Positions 16,505-25,071 of a DNA stretch of 64,000 nucleotides are shown here, piece after piece; position 1 is the first letter of the stretch, and each line of letters opens with the position of its first letter. The DNA is from Hamadaea flava. GTDB lineage: Bacteria > Actinomycetota > Actinomycetes > Mycobacteriales > Micromonosporaceae. Below the pieces are notes generated by a model, which was given only the letters and a program-made list of their open reading frames with translations, had not been told where the DNA came from and did not search any database. Where the stretch lies: assembly GCF_024172085.1 (NCBI RefSeq), contig NZ_JAMZDZ010000001.1, forward strand, positions 8,556,001 to 8,620,000. The letters are read 5' to 3'. A program made the position numbers and the translations under genes.

Positions 16505-17779
16505 TTGGGTCGCGACCGCACCCCGCCGTCCGTGGTACTCGTGGGTGCGCACGGGCACGGCCGGGGCCACCTCGAACATCTCGCCGCGCGTACGGCGGCC
16601 GGCCGGGTCCGGCTCGCGGGCGTGGCCGACGTACGCCCGCTCGACGAGCAGCAGCAGGCTCTCGCGGGCGACAGCCTCTTCGATACCGACGCCGCCCGGG
16701 TGATCGCCGAGGTGCGCCCGGCGATCGTGGTGATCTCGACGCCGATGCACACGCACTCCAACCTGGCCCGGTTGGCCTTCGAGGCCGGGGCGCACGTGTT
16801 GCTGGAGAAGCCGCCGACGCCGACGATGGCCGAGTTCGACGCCCTGCTCGCCGCGCAGCAGGCCGCCGGGGTGGCCTGTCAGATCGGCTTCCAGGCGTTC
16901 GGCTCCCGGGCGTACGCCGAACTGGCGAACCTGGTTGCGACAGGAGCGCTCGGCGAGATACGCCGGATCGGGCTCACCGGCGCGTGGACACGGGCCGCGT
17001 CCTACTACGCCCGAGCCGCCTGGGCCGGACGCCGGTCGCTGGACGGCGTACCGGTGATGGACGGCGCGCTGACCAATCCGTTCGCCCACGGGGTGGCGAT
17101 GGCCGTGCGCCTCGACGGCTCAGGTGGGGCGGAGCCGGTCAGCCAGGTCGAGGTCGACACGTATCGGGCGTACCCCATCGAAGCCGATGACACGGCCAGT
17201 GTGCGGATCACGACCGCGCGCGGCACGACGGTCACCGCCGCGGTCACGCTGTGCGCCGAGACGGCCCGCGAGCCGATCGTCGAGGTCGTCGGCAGCGCCG
17301 GCAAAGCCGAGCTGTGGTACACCGAGGACCGGCTGCGGACGGCCGACGGCGAGTGCCGGTTCGACCGGGTGGACCTGCTGGACAACCTGCTCGACCATCT
17401 CGCCGACGGCGTGCCGCTGGTCGCGCCGCTGGCTGAGACGAGGTCGTTCATGCAGGTCGTCGAGGCGATCCGGGTCGGCCCGGCGGCCACCGAGATCGAG
17501 GCGCGGTTCCAGCGGCAAGACGGCGACCGGCGCATCGTGCCAGGGGTCGACGACGTGGTACGCCAAGCGGTCGCCGCCGGAGCGCTCTTCAGCGAGCTGC
17601 CGGTCGCCTGGGCCACCGGCAAACCGTTCCGCTGGACCGAAAGCGACCGTGAACGCTCGGCTGAAAGCGTCCGTGAACGCTCGACCGAAAACGACCGTGA
17701 ACGCTCGACTGACAGCAACCACGTAAGCCAGGCCGGAGGCCGGATCGAAGGCCAGAGCGGGGTGAACGCCGATGAGTGA
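16505..17779 (+). CDS. Gfo/Idh/MocA-family oxidoreductase with repetitive tail
   Basis: NAD(P)-dependent sugar-type oxidoreductase. The Rossmann start (VVLVGAHGHGRGHLEHL) carries a relaxed glycine motif, followed by VISTPMHTHSNLARLAFEAGAHVLLEKPPTPT with the conserved EKP motif, and a C-terminal Gfo/Idh sheet domain. I choose the TTG at 16505 because AGGAG ends five bases upstream; a GTG at 16499 lies too close to that site. The last 50 residues are unusual: three copies of an eight-residue unit (ESDRERSA, ESVRERST, ENDRERST) encoded by 24-base tandem repeats. The next gene overlaps by eight bases, implying coupling. First gene of an operon ending in GH38; a role in mannose- or uronate-type sugar processing is likely but unproven. 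Confidence 0.85.
   Translation: MGRDRTPPSVVLVGAHGHGRGHLEHLAARTAAGRVRLAGVADVRPLDEQQQALAGDSLFDTDAARVIAEVRPAIVVISTPMHTHSNLARLAFEAGAHVLLEKPPTPTMAEFDALLAAQQAAGVACQIGFQAFGSRAYAELANLVATGALGEIRRIGLTGAWTRAASYYARAAWAGRRSLDGVPVMDGALTNPFAHGVAMAVRLDGSGGAEPVSQVEVDTYRAYPIEADDTASVRITTARGTTVTAAVTLCAETAREPIVEVVGSAGKAELWYTEDRLRTADGECRFDRVDLLDNLLDHLADGVPLVAPLAETRSFMQVVEAIRVGPAATEIEARFQRQDGDRRIVPGVDDVVRQAVAAGALFSELPVAWATGKPFRWTESDRERSAESVRERSTENDRERSTDSNHVSQAGGRIEGQSGVNADE
17639..17710 (+). repeat. Three tandem 24-base repeats inside a coding region
   Basis: Three in-frame units (17639-17662, 17663-17686, 17687-17710) share the core CCGTGAACGCTCG with a few substitutions, and a partial fourth unit follows. They encode ERS-rich octapeptides in the tail of the Gfo/Idh protein. 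Confidence 0.85.
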
Positions 17780-18815
17780 GCCGGTGCGGTTCGCGGTGAT
17801 CGGGGTCGAGCACGGTCACGCCCTCGGCTTGACGTCCGGCCTGCTCGCGGCGGGCGCGCAGTGTGTCGGCTTCCACCATCGGCCGGACGAAAGCGACGGC
17901 GCGGTCGCCCGCAATTTCGCCGCGACGTTTCCGGATGTCCCCGCGGTCGACGACGCGCGGCGGCTGCTCGACGATCCCTCGATCGCCCTGATCGTGACCG
18001 CCGACGTGCCCGACCGGCGGGCCGCCGTCGCGGTCGCGGCGATGCACTCCGGCAAGGACGTGCTCGCGGCGAAGCCGGGCTGCGTGAGTTTGGCGGAGCT
18101 GGCCGCGATCCGGCAGGCGGTCGCCGACACCGGCCGGTTCTGGTCGGTCAGCTTCTCCGAACGCTTCCATGTCAAAGCCGTGGTACGCGCGTCGCAACTG
18201 GTCGCCGAGGGCCGGATCGGGCAGGTCGTGCAGACCGTCGGCCTGGGCCCGCACCGGCTGGACGCGCACACCCGGCCGGGCTGGTTCTTCGACCCGCGCC
18301 GGGGCGGTGGCATCCTGACCGACATCGCCGCCCACCAGGTCGACCAGTTCCTGCACTTCACCGGTTCGACGCAGGTCGAGATCGGGGCGAGCACGGTCGC
18401 CAACCACGCCAACCCGGACCGGCCGCGCTTCGCCGACTTCGGCGAGCTGCTGCTGCGTGGCGACCGTGGGCACGGGTACGCCCGCGTCGACTGGTACACC
18501 CCGGGCGGGCTGCCGGTGTGGGGCGACGGCCGGCTGACCGTCCTGGGCACCGGCGGCTATCTGGAGATCCGCAAGAACCTCGACCTCGGGGGTGCCCCTG
18601 GTGGCGACCACCTGTTCGCCGTAGACGGCGATCGCGTCGAGCGGATCGACTGCTCCGACGTCGACCTGCCGTTCTATCCCGACCTGCTACGGGATGTCGC
18701 CGAACGGACCGAGCGGGCGATGCCCCAGGCCCACGCCTTCCTCGCGACCGAGCTGGCGATCCAGGCCGACCTGCGGGCGACCCACGCCGGCACGCTGACC
18801 GGCTACCTCGCCTGA
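17772..18815 (+). CDS. Gfo/Idh/MocA-family oxidoreductase
   Basis: 347 residues. N-terminal NAD(P)-binding fold (RFAVIGVEHGHALGLTSGLLA, a variant of the usual GxGxxG), with LAAKPGCVSLAELAAI at the place of the EKP motif and a C-terminal domain containing GWFFDPRRGGGILTDIAAHQVDQFLHF, where the GG-x-D-x-x-x-H pattern gives the usual catalytic Asp/His region. The ATG overlaps the preceding stop codon region by eight bases. Two such enzymes in tandem before a glycosidase often interconvert a keto or amino sugar intermediate. Specific substrate unknown. Confidence 0.87.
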   Translation: MSEPVRFAVIGVEHGHALGLTSGLLAAGAQCVGFHHRPDESDGAVARNFAATFPDVPAVDDARRLLDDPSIALIVTADVPDRRAAVAVAAMHSGKDVLAAKPGCVSLAELAAIRQAVADTGRFWSVSFSERFHVKAVVRASQLVAEGRIGQVVQTVGLGPHRLDAHTRPGWFFDPRRGGGILTDIAAHQVDQFLHFTGSTQVEIGASTVANHANPDRPRFADFGELLLRGDRGHGYARVDWYTPGGLPVWGDGRLTVLGTGGYLEIRKNLDLGGAPGGDHLFAVDGDRVERIDCSDVDLPFYPDLLRDVAERTERAMPQAHAFLATELAIQADLRATHAGTLTGYLA

Positions 18816-18860
18816 CCTGACCACCTGAGCACCACAGCACCACAGCAAAATGGAGTGAAG

Positions 18861-21800
18861 ATGCGCATCGAGTCGGTCCACAGCACCGAGTTGTTCGCCG
18901 GACCGGCGTCGGCGCCCCGGCAGATCGTCCGGGTCGCCCTGAGCGGCCTGACCCGCCCGGTACGCCTGGAGGTGCACGGCCCCACCATCACCACCCCCGA
19001 ACCGGTGCCGATCACCGACACGGGAGAGACGACGGCCGAGGTGGGCGTACACGTGGCGGCGCCGGCGACCCCGGGTTCGGTGCACCAGGTGACGGTGAGC
19101 GCCGACGACGGCGAGCAGCGCCTGACCTTCGACGGGCAGGTCGTCGCGGCCGAGACCGGCTGGACGATGTGGATGGTGTCGCACTTCCATTACGACCCCG
19201 TGTGGTGGAACACCCAGGCCGGCTTCACCGAGGTCTGGCACAAGCTGCCCGACCTGCCGTGGGTGCCCAAGCTGCGCCCGCCGTTCGTGCGTACGGCGTT
19301 CGACCTGGTGCGTGCGCACGTCGACGCGGCACGGCACGATCCCGACTACAAGTTCGTGCTCGCCGAGGTCGACTACCTCAAGCCGTACTGGGACGTGTTC
19401 CCGGGCGAACGCGAGCAGCTGCGGCAGTTCCTGCGCGACGAACGCGTGGAACTCGTCGGCGGCACCTACAACGAGCCCAACACCAACCTGACCCATCCCG
19501 AGTCGACCATCCGCAACGCGGTCTACGGCATCGGCTACCAGAGTGACGTGCTCGGCGGCGAACCGCGTACCGCCTGGATGCTCGATGTCTTCGGGCACGA
19601 CCCGGCGTTCCCCGGCCTGATGGCCGACGCGGGTCTGGACTCCAGCTCGTGGGCGCGCGGCCCGTTCCACATGGTCGGCGCGAAGCGGCACACCGGCGAC
19701 ATCACCCGCATGCAGTTCCCCAGCGAGTTCGAGTGGGTGTCGCCGGACGGGCGTGGGCTGCTGACGAGCTACATGGCCAACCACTATGTCGCCGGCTGGG
19801 ACGTGGAGCGCAAGGAGACCCTCGAAGAGGCGATGGCCGAAGCCTACGCCCAGTTCAGCGAGCTGAAGGAGGTCGCGGCCACGCCCAACGTGATGCTGCC
19901 GGTCGGGCACGACCACAACGTCCCGTCGCGCTGGTGCACCGAGGTGCACCGGGAATGGGCGGCCCGCTACGTCTGGCCGCGCTTCCGCGTCGGCCTGCCC
20001 CGCGAGTTCTTCGGGGCGGTCCGGGCCGCCCTGTCCGGTGGCGACCCGAGCCTCGCACCGATGCCGCCGACGACCCCACAGCGGCTGCTGAGCCCGCAGA
20101 CCCGGGACATGAACCCGGTCTACACCGGCAAGGACGTGTCCTACATCGACACCAAGCAGGCGCAACGGGCCGCCGAGATCGCGGTGCTCGACGCGGAGCG
20201 GCTCGCCACGCTGGGCTCGCTGCTCGGCGAGGCGTACCCGAGTGAGGCGCTGGACAAGGCTTGGCGGCTGCTCATGTACGGCGCCCACCACGACGCCGTC
20301 ACCGGCACCGAGTCCGACCAGGTCTACCTCGACCTGCTCGCGGGCTGGCGAGAGGCGTACGAGCTCGGTGCGGGGGCGCGCGACGCGGCGATCCTCGGGC
20401 TCGCGGGCCACGCCGACACCACCGGCCCAGGTCGGCCGATCCTCGCGGTCAACTCGCTCTCGTGGGCTCGCGATGGCATCACGACGGTACGCGTGAAGCA
20501 GACCGAGCCGGGGCCGGCCGGTGTCGAGCTGCGCGACGACACGGGAGCGGTGGTGCCGGCGCTGGCTGAGGGAGTGCTGCGGCACCCCGACGGCAGCCTG
20601 GCCGAGCTGACCCTCACCTTCCTGGCCACCGGGGTGCCGTCACTCGGGTTCCGGGTCTACCACCTGGTCCCGGCCGACGCGCTGCCCGGCGGCTGGACGG
20701 AGCGGCCGGCAGAGACCGCAGCGGAGAACGAGGCGTTCCGGATCGAAGCCGACCCTGCCCGGGGCGGTGCGCTGCGCCGGATCGTCGATCGGCGTACCGG
20801 GCGGGACCTGATTCGCCCGGACGGCCTCGGCGGCGAGCTGTATCTACAAGAGGAATACGACAAGCACCCGGTGTGGGGCGAAGGCCCCTGGCACCTGCTG
20901 CCGAAGGGCCCCGGTATCGGCGCGGGCACTCGACCGGCGACCGTGTCGGTGCAGCAGTCGCCGATCGGGCAGCGGATCGTGGCCACGTTCGACCTGGCCG
21001 GGCTGCGGATCACCCAGGAGGCGACGGTGTGGACCGGTGTCGACCGGGTCGACTTCCGTACGCACGCCGACGGCTCGATCGGCTCCGATCACCTGCTGCG
21101 TGCCCGTTTCGAGCTGGACGTTCCGGGTGCGCTGCCGGTGAGCGAGGTCGGCTTCGCCGCGATCGGGCGCTCGTTCGGCTTCCCGAACTCCGACGCGGCC
21201 GAGCATCTCTACACACTGGACAATCCCGCCCACACCTGGGCCGGACTGTCGGCGACTGCCCGGATCGCCCTGCGGCACGAGGACGGAAGCGTTGCCGCGC
21301 ACGCGATCGGCGTCGCCGAGGTGATCGCCGATCCGGGTCAGGACGGGGTACGCGCGCTGCTGGATCGGCTCGTCGCATGCGGGGTGACCGCCACGCTGAC
21401 GCCGCCTGGCGGGCCCCGTTATGGTGCGCTCGACGGCGACTCGAACCTGCCCGACATCCGCATCGTGCTCAGCGCCGAGTACGCCGCCCGGGTGCTGGAA
21501 CCGGCGTACCGGGCGGCGCTGGACCGGACGGGCCGCGTGTTCGTGCCCGCCTTGCGCAGTCGCCGGGACACCTGGGTGCCCGGCGCCGACCTGCGGGGCG
21601 TACGCGATCTGCCCCTGCTGGTGCTCGGCGGCGTCGACTCGGTGACCGCCGACCTCGACGACGCGACCGTCGAGGTGACCGTCCCGGCCGGGCTGCCCAG
21701 CACGGGCGAACCCGTCGACGACTACTCGGTGGCCGTCGTCAACCGGGGCACACCCGGCTTCGTGGCGGAGAGCGACGGCTCGTTCTACCTGTCGCTGATG

Positions 21801-23102
21801 CGCTCGTGCAGTTCGTGGCCCAGCGGCGTGTGGATCGACGGGCCGGCCCGGCACACCCCGGACGGCTCGGGTTTCCAGCTCCAGCACTGGACGCACACCT
21901 TCGAATACAGCCTGGTGGCCGGGGCAGGGGACTGGCGGCAGGCCGGCTTCGTCGCCGCCGGGCAGGAGGTCAACCATCGGGTGGTCGCCCGGGACGTCCC
22001 GGCCGGACCGGGCCCGCTGCCGACGACGGCCAGCCTCGGCTCGGTCGAGCCGCCGCAGGTCGTGCTCACCGCGCTCAAGCCGGCGGGCAACCCGATGGCG
22101 GCCGGCCGATCCGGCGACCTCGACCCGGCGGCCGGGGTCACCGTGCGGCTCTACGAATCGACCGGCCGGCCCGCGACCGCGCGCGTACGCCTGCATGGCG
22201 GGCTGCGCGACGCCACGGTCGCCACGGTGCTCGAAGACACCGGCCACAGTGGCTCGACAGTGGAATCCGATGGCGACGGTGTGACCCTCCCGATCGGACC
22301 GGCGCAGATCGTCACCCTTGGCCTGCAAGCGAATCCCCGTACGTCGGCGTCGACTCGGCAGGCCGAGCCAGCGCAGCCGGTGTTCACTCGATACTGGCTG
22401 CACAACAAGGGACCGGCTCCCGCCGGGTATCTGCCGGTTGCAGTGCATGTGCATCCGTCGGTGCTGACCCTGGCCGGGCCGGACACCGAGGACGTCGTCC
22501 GGGTCACCGTGGCGACGACGGCGAGCCCGGCCTCCGGTCTGGTGGAACTGGCGGTGCCGGACGGGGTGACGGCGACCCCGGCCGGGCCGCTGAAATACGA
22601 CCTGGCTCCGGGCGAGCACGCCGAGTTCGAGATCCGGCTGCGGGCGTACGCCGACGGCACCCGGTTCGTCGCCGCCCGCCTCCGGGACGACCTCGGCCAG
22701 CTCCTCGAAGACGTCGTCGCGGTCACCGTCGGAGCCCCGCCGATCGACGACCCGCTTCAGGTGGAGGTGACCTCCGGCGCGTTGGAGCTGGCACCCGGCG
22801 GCGAAGGCCGACTGACCGTCCGGCTCGCCAACTCCGCAGCGAGCGAGATCCGTGGCGAGGCGCTGCTGCTCAGCCCGTTCGGGACGTGGGACGCGCTGCC
22901 GGGCGATCTCGCGGCCGGGCCGTGGGCACAGGGCTTCGCCGTTCCGGCCGGGGCGACCGAGGAGTTGGCGTACGCCGTCCGCGCGCCCGGCGACGCCCGG
23001 CCCGGTGCGCAGTGGTGGGCGGCGGTCAAGGTGGGCGCGTTCGGCCGGGTCTTCTACACCGCGACGGTCCCCGTCACCGTGGTCGATCCGGGGCGGGCGT
23101 GA
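18861..23102 (+). CDS. GH38 alpha-mannosidase, unusually long
   Basis: About 1413 residues; typical bacterial GH38 enzymes are near 900-1050. The start is the ATG at 18861 with TGGAG five bases upstream. GH38 hallmarks: the zinc-site motif HFHYDPVWWN (His110, Asp112), the nucleophile region AWMLDVFGHDPAFPGLMADAGL (Asp242), the second metal motif HHDAVTGTE (476-484), and the central beta domains. Beyond about residue 1050 lie at least two Ig-like or NEW3-type beta-sandwich modules (VVRVTVATTASPASGLVELAVPDGVTATPAG and GGEGRLTVRLANSAASEIRGEALLL), which explain the length. No signal peptide, so it is probably cytosolic, although added sandwich modules are more usual outside cells. It would hydrolyse alpha-mannosides brought in by a transporter. 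Confidence 0.9.
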   Translation: MRIESVHSTELFAGPASAPRQIVRVALSGLTRPVRLEVHGPTITTPEPVPITDTGETTAEVGVHVAAPATPGSVHQVTVSADDGEQRLTFDGQVVAAETGWTMWMVSHFHYDPVWWNTQAGFTEVWHKLPDLPWVPKLRPPFVRTAFDLVRAHVDAARHDPDYKFVLAEVDYLKPYWDVFPGEREQLRQFLRDERVELVGGTYNEPNTNLTHPESTIRNAVYGIGYQSDVLGGEPRTAWMLDVFGHDPAFPGLMADAGLDSSSWARGPFHMVGAKRHTGDITRMQFPSEFEWVSPDGRGLLTSYMANHYVAGWDVERKETLEEAMAEAYAQFSELKEVAATPNVMLPVGHDHNVPSRWCTEVHREWAARYVWPRFRVGLPREFFGAVRAALSGGDPSLAPMPPTTPQRLLSPQTRDMNPVYTGKDVSYIDTKQAQRAAEIAVLDAERLATLGSLLGEAYPSEALDKAWRLLMYGAHHDAVTGTESDQVYLDLLAGWREAYELGAGARDAAILGLAGHADTTGPGRPILAVNSLSWARDGITTVRVKQTEPGPAGVELRDDTGAVVPALAEGVLRHPDGSLAELTLTFLATGVPSLGFRVYHLVPADALPGGWTERPAETAAENEAFRIEADPARGGALRRIVDRRTGRDLIRPDGLGGELYLQEEYDKHPVWGEGPWHLLPKGPGIGAGTRPATVSVQQSPIGQRIVATFDLAGLRITQEATVWTGVDRVDFRTHADGSIGSDHLLRARFELDVPGALPVSEVGFAAIGRSFGFPNSDAAEHLYTLDNPAHTWAGLSATARIALRHEDGSVAAHAIGVAEVIADPGQDGVRALLDRLVACGVTATLTPPGGPRYGALDGDSNLPDIRIVLSAEYAARVLEPAYRAALDRTGRVFVPALRSRRDTWVPGADLRGVRDLPLLVLGGVDSVTADLDDATVEVTVPAGLPSTGEPVDDYSVAVVNRGTPGFVAESDGSFYLSLMRSCSSWPSGVWIDGPARHTPDGSGFQLQHWTHTFEYSLVAGAGDWRQAGFVAAGQEVNHRVVARDVPAGPGPLPTTASLGSVEPPQVVLTALKPAGNPMAAGRSGDLDPAAGVTVRLYESTGRPATARVRLHGGLRDATVATVLEDTGHSGSTVESDGDGVTLPIGPAQIVTLGLQANPRTSASTRQAEPAQPVFTRYWLHNKGPAPAGYLPVAVHVHPSVLTLAGPDTEDVVRVTVATTASPASGLVELAVPDGVTATPAGPLKYDLAPGEHAEFEIRLRAYADGTRFVAARLRDDLGQLLEDVVAVTVGAPPIDDPLQVEVTSGALELAPGGEGRLTVRLANSAASEIRGEALLLSPFGTWDALPGDLAAGPWAQGFAVPAGATEELAYAVRAPGDARPGAQWWAAVKVGAFGRVFYTATVPVTVVDPGRA

Positions 23103-23152
23103 GCCCCAGCGTCCCGCGTTCTCCGGAATAACACGAGGTAGGGTGGCCCCCC

Positions 23153-24907
23153 ATGATCGACACCCCGTTTGTCACCCAGGTACACGCCGGCCTGATCGAG
23201 CAGGTCCGGTCGATCGCAGCGGAGGCCCGCGCCGGCGGCTGGACTGGGCTGCAGCACCGTCGGCTCGCCGAGCGGCTCAAGGTGCTGGTCGCGGCCTGGC
23301 GGCTCGGTCTGGACACCGGGCTGACGGCCGAGCAGCTGTTCGGGCACGCCGTCACGCTGACGGCTGCCCTGCGCCGGCTCCAAGGGCCGAGTGGGCTGTT
23401 CACCGGCGGTGACAATGTGGACTCGCCACCCGACTCGGCGTTCAGCGTCAACGACCTGGCCGACATCGCGTTGATGCTGCGGCTGGACGGCACTCCGCTC
23501 GCTGCGGCGGCCCCCGAGGCGGAGCGCGAGGTGGCGGGCGAGCTGGAGGCGATGCTGACCGTGATCACCCCGGCGCTGCTCACCGGGGGCGTGCACACGC
23601 CGAACCATCGCTGGGAGTTGTCGGCGGCCCTGGCCCGGCTGCACCGGCTGTGGCCGCTGACCGCCCTCGCCGCCCGGGTGGAACAGTGGCTGGCCGAAGG
23701 CGTCGACCTCGACGACTCCGGTCTGTACAGCGAGCGCAGCGCCAACTACGCCGCCCACGTGTCGAATCCGTCGCTGCTGGTCATCGGCGAAGTGTTCGGC
23801 CGTACCGAGCTTCTCGACGCAGTCGAGCGCAACCTCGACGCGACCCTGGACCTCCTGCTGCCGGACGGTTCGGTCGAGACGATCCTGTCGCGGCGGCAGG
23901 ACCAACGCTTCCCGATGCGGCTTTCGGCGTACCTGTTGCCGTTGCGCGAGATCGCGCGGATCCGCAAGCGGCCCGATCTGGCGTGGGCCGCGCAGCTGGC
24001 CCTGACCCAGGGCCTGCCGTCGCCCGGTGACGCGGCGACCCTGCTGGTGCTGAACCCCGACATCGCGCTGGAGCTGCCGCCGGCCGAAGCGCCGGCTCGG
24101 CGACGCCGGGGAGTGTTCCCGGCGGCCGGGCTGGTCGTCGACCACCGCCCGGCGGTCACGAGCGTGGTCTTCGGCGGCTCGGACCACCCGAGGCAACAGC
24201 GGATCCGATCCGGGCTGGCCAACTCGCCGACCTTCCTGCGCCTGTACGCCGGAGCCGCCGTGCTGGACAGCGTGCGGCTGTCGCGGACGTTCTTCGGCCT
24301 CGGGCCGTTCCGTGCCGACGGCCTGACGCTCGACGGCGACACGGTGACGCTGGCGGAGACGGTGAGCGCGGCCTACTACCAGCCGCTGGATCCGGCCGAC
24401 CGCGACCCGCGCGGCGAGTACGCGCTGGTGGACGACGGGCGGTTCAGCGCGGCCATGGACTTCGGCCGCCGAGTACGCGACGAAGTGGGCCTGGACAGCG
24501 TCGTGAAAATCGAGCTGGCCGAGGACGGCGTAGAGCTGACGCTCGATCTGTCCGGCGCGGTCGTGGACTGGGCGCTGGAGTTCGCGTTCCGGCCCGGCGG
24601 ATCGATGACCGGCGTGCGGGCGCTGCGCGAGAACGTGTGGCAGCTCGATGCCTCGGCCGGTACGCGGGCCGAATACCGGGTCGGCGACGATGTGATATCA
24701 ATCGATTTGAGCGAGGCGTCGGACGGCGCCGGGGAGGTCGTGGCGGCGGCTCACGCGGCTCCGTCCTACGAGCCCGGCGAAGAGTATCGATTCCTGGGCG
24801 GAACGGACGCGGCGGCGGGGGAGCTGCTCTACGTTTCCGGCCGGGTTCCGGCGTGTGTCCGGCTGAAAATCTGCGTCGCTAACAGGTCACAGTTGCCGCA
24901 GATTTAG
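23153..24907 (+). CDS. Alpha/alpha-barrel plus beta-sandwich protein (heparinase II/III-like?)
   Basis: 584 residues, no signal peptide. The first 330 residues are helical with repeated hairpins (LAERLKVLVAAWRLGLDTGLTAEQLF, LSAALARLHRLWPLTALAARVEQWL) and contain GGVHTPNHRWELSAALARL, an Asn-His-Arg motif like that of heparinase II/III-type (alpha/alpha)6 barrels, and LYSERSANYAAHVSNPSLLVIGEVFG. The rest is beta-rich (GVFPAAGLVVDHRPAVTSVVFGGSDHPRQQ), fitting the C-terminal sandwich of such lyases. It follows GH38 by 50 bases and closes the operon. I infer an oligosaccharide lyase or hydrolase, but the family assignment is tentative. Confidence 0.6.
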   Translation: MIDTPFVTQVHAGLIEQVRSIAAEARAGGWTGLQHRRLAERLKVLVAAWRLGLDTGLTAEQLFGHAVTLTAALRRLQGPSGLFTGGDNVDSPPDSAFSVNDLADIALMLRLDGTPLAAAAPEAEREVAGELEAMLTVITPALLTGGVHTPNHRWELSAALARLHRLWPLTALAARVEQWLAEGVDLDDSGLYSERSANYAAHVSNPSLLVIGEVFGRTELLDAVERNLDATLDLLLPDGSVETILSRRQDQRFPMRLSAYLLPLREIARIRKRPDLAWAAQLALTQGLPSPGDAATLLVLNPDIALELPPAEAPARRRRGVFPAAGLVVDHRPAVTSVVFGGSDHPRQQRIRSGLANSPTFLRLYAGAAVLDSVRLSRTFFGLGPFRADGLTLDGDTVTLAETVSAAYYQPLDPADRDPRGEYALVDDGRFSAAMDFGRRVRDEVGLDSVVKIELAEDGVELTLDLSGAVVDWALEFAFRPGGSMTGVRALRENVWQLDASAGTRAEYRVGDDVISIDLSEASDGAGEVVAAAHAAPSYEPGEEYRFLGGTDAAAGELLYVSGRVPACVRLKICVANRSQLPQI

Positions 24908-24968
24908 CTCGGAGCTATCTCAAAATTCCCAGGTCAGGCGCGCTCTTAGCACGGGCTGGTGCGCTCAT

Positions 24969-25002
24969 ATGTCAGGAGAAAGTAAAGAGAGTATGTCCTG
25001 AC
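24969..25002. promoter_or_regulatory. Inverted pair of GTCAGGA half-sites upstream of the ABC transporter
   Basis: ATGTCAGGAGAAA (24969-24981) and, in the opposite direction, TATGTCCTGAC (24992-25002) lie just upstream of the -35 element. The same core occurs as ATGTCAGGACAAAT upstream of iolG (28310-28323) and in relaxed form upstream of the GntR gene. Candidate operator for the local GntR/HutC regulator. Confidence 0.5.
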
Positions 25003-25004
25003 TA

Positions 25005-25034
25005 TTGACCTGGAAAGCGCTTGCCGATTAGCGT
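25005..25034 (+). promoter_or_regulatory. Promoter with operator in its spacer
   Basis: TTGACC (25005-25010) and TAGCGT (25029-25034) are separated by 18 bases. The palindrome-like GGAAAGCGCTTGCC (25012-25025) fills the spacer, so a bound LacI-type repressor would block RNA polymerase directly. The element matches the GAAAGCGCTTTC site before the mannosidase operon. Confidence 0.6.
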
Positions 25035-25071
25035 CCCTCGCCATCAAGGCGATTACTTTCGAGGAGACCGC

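Noticed and set aside
17639-17710. CRISPR-like or regulatory direct repeats
   Set aside because: Units are contiguous without spacers and lie in frame inside a coding sequence.
20873-23131. A 752-codon plus-strand frame inside GH38
   Set aside because: It is an Arg/Gly/Pro-rich second frame of the mannosidase gene without any motif.
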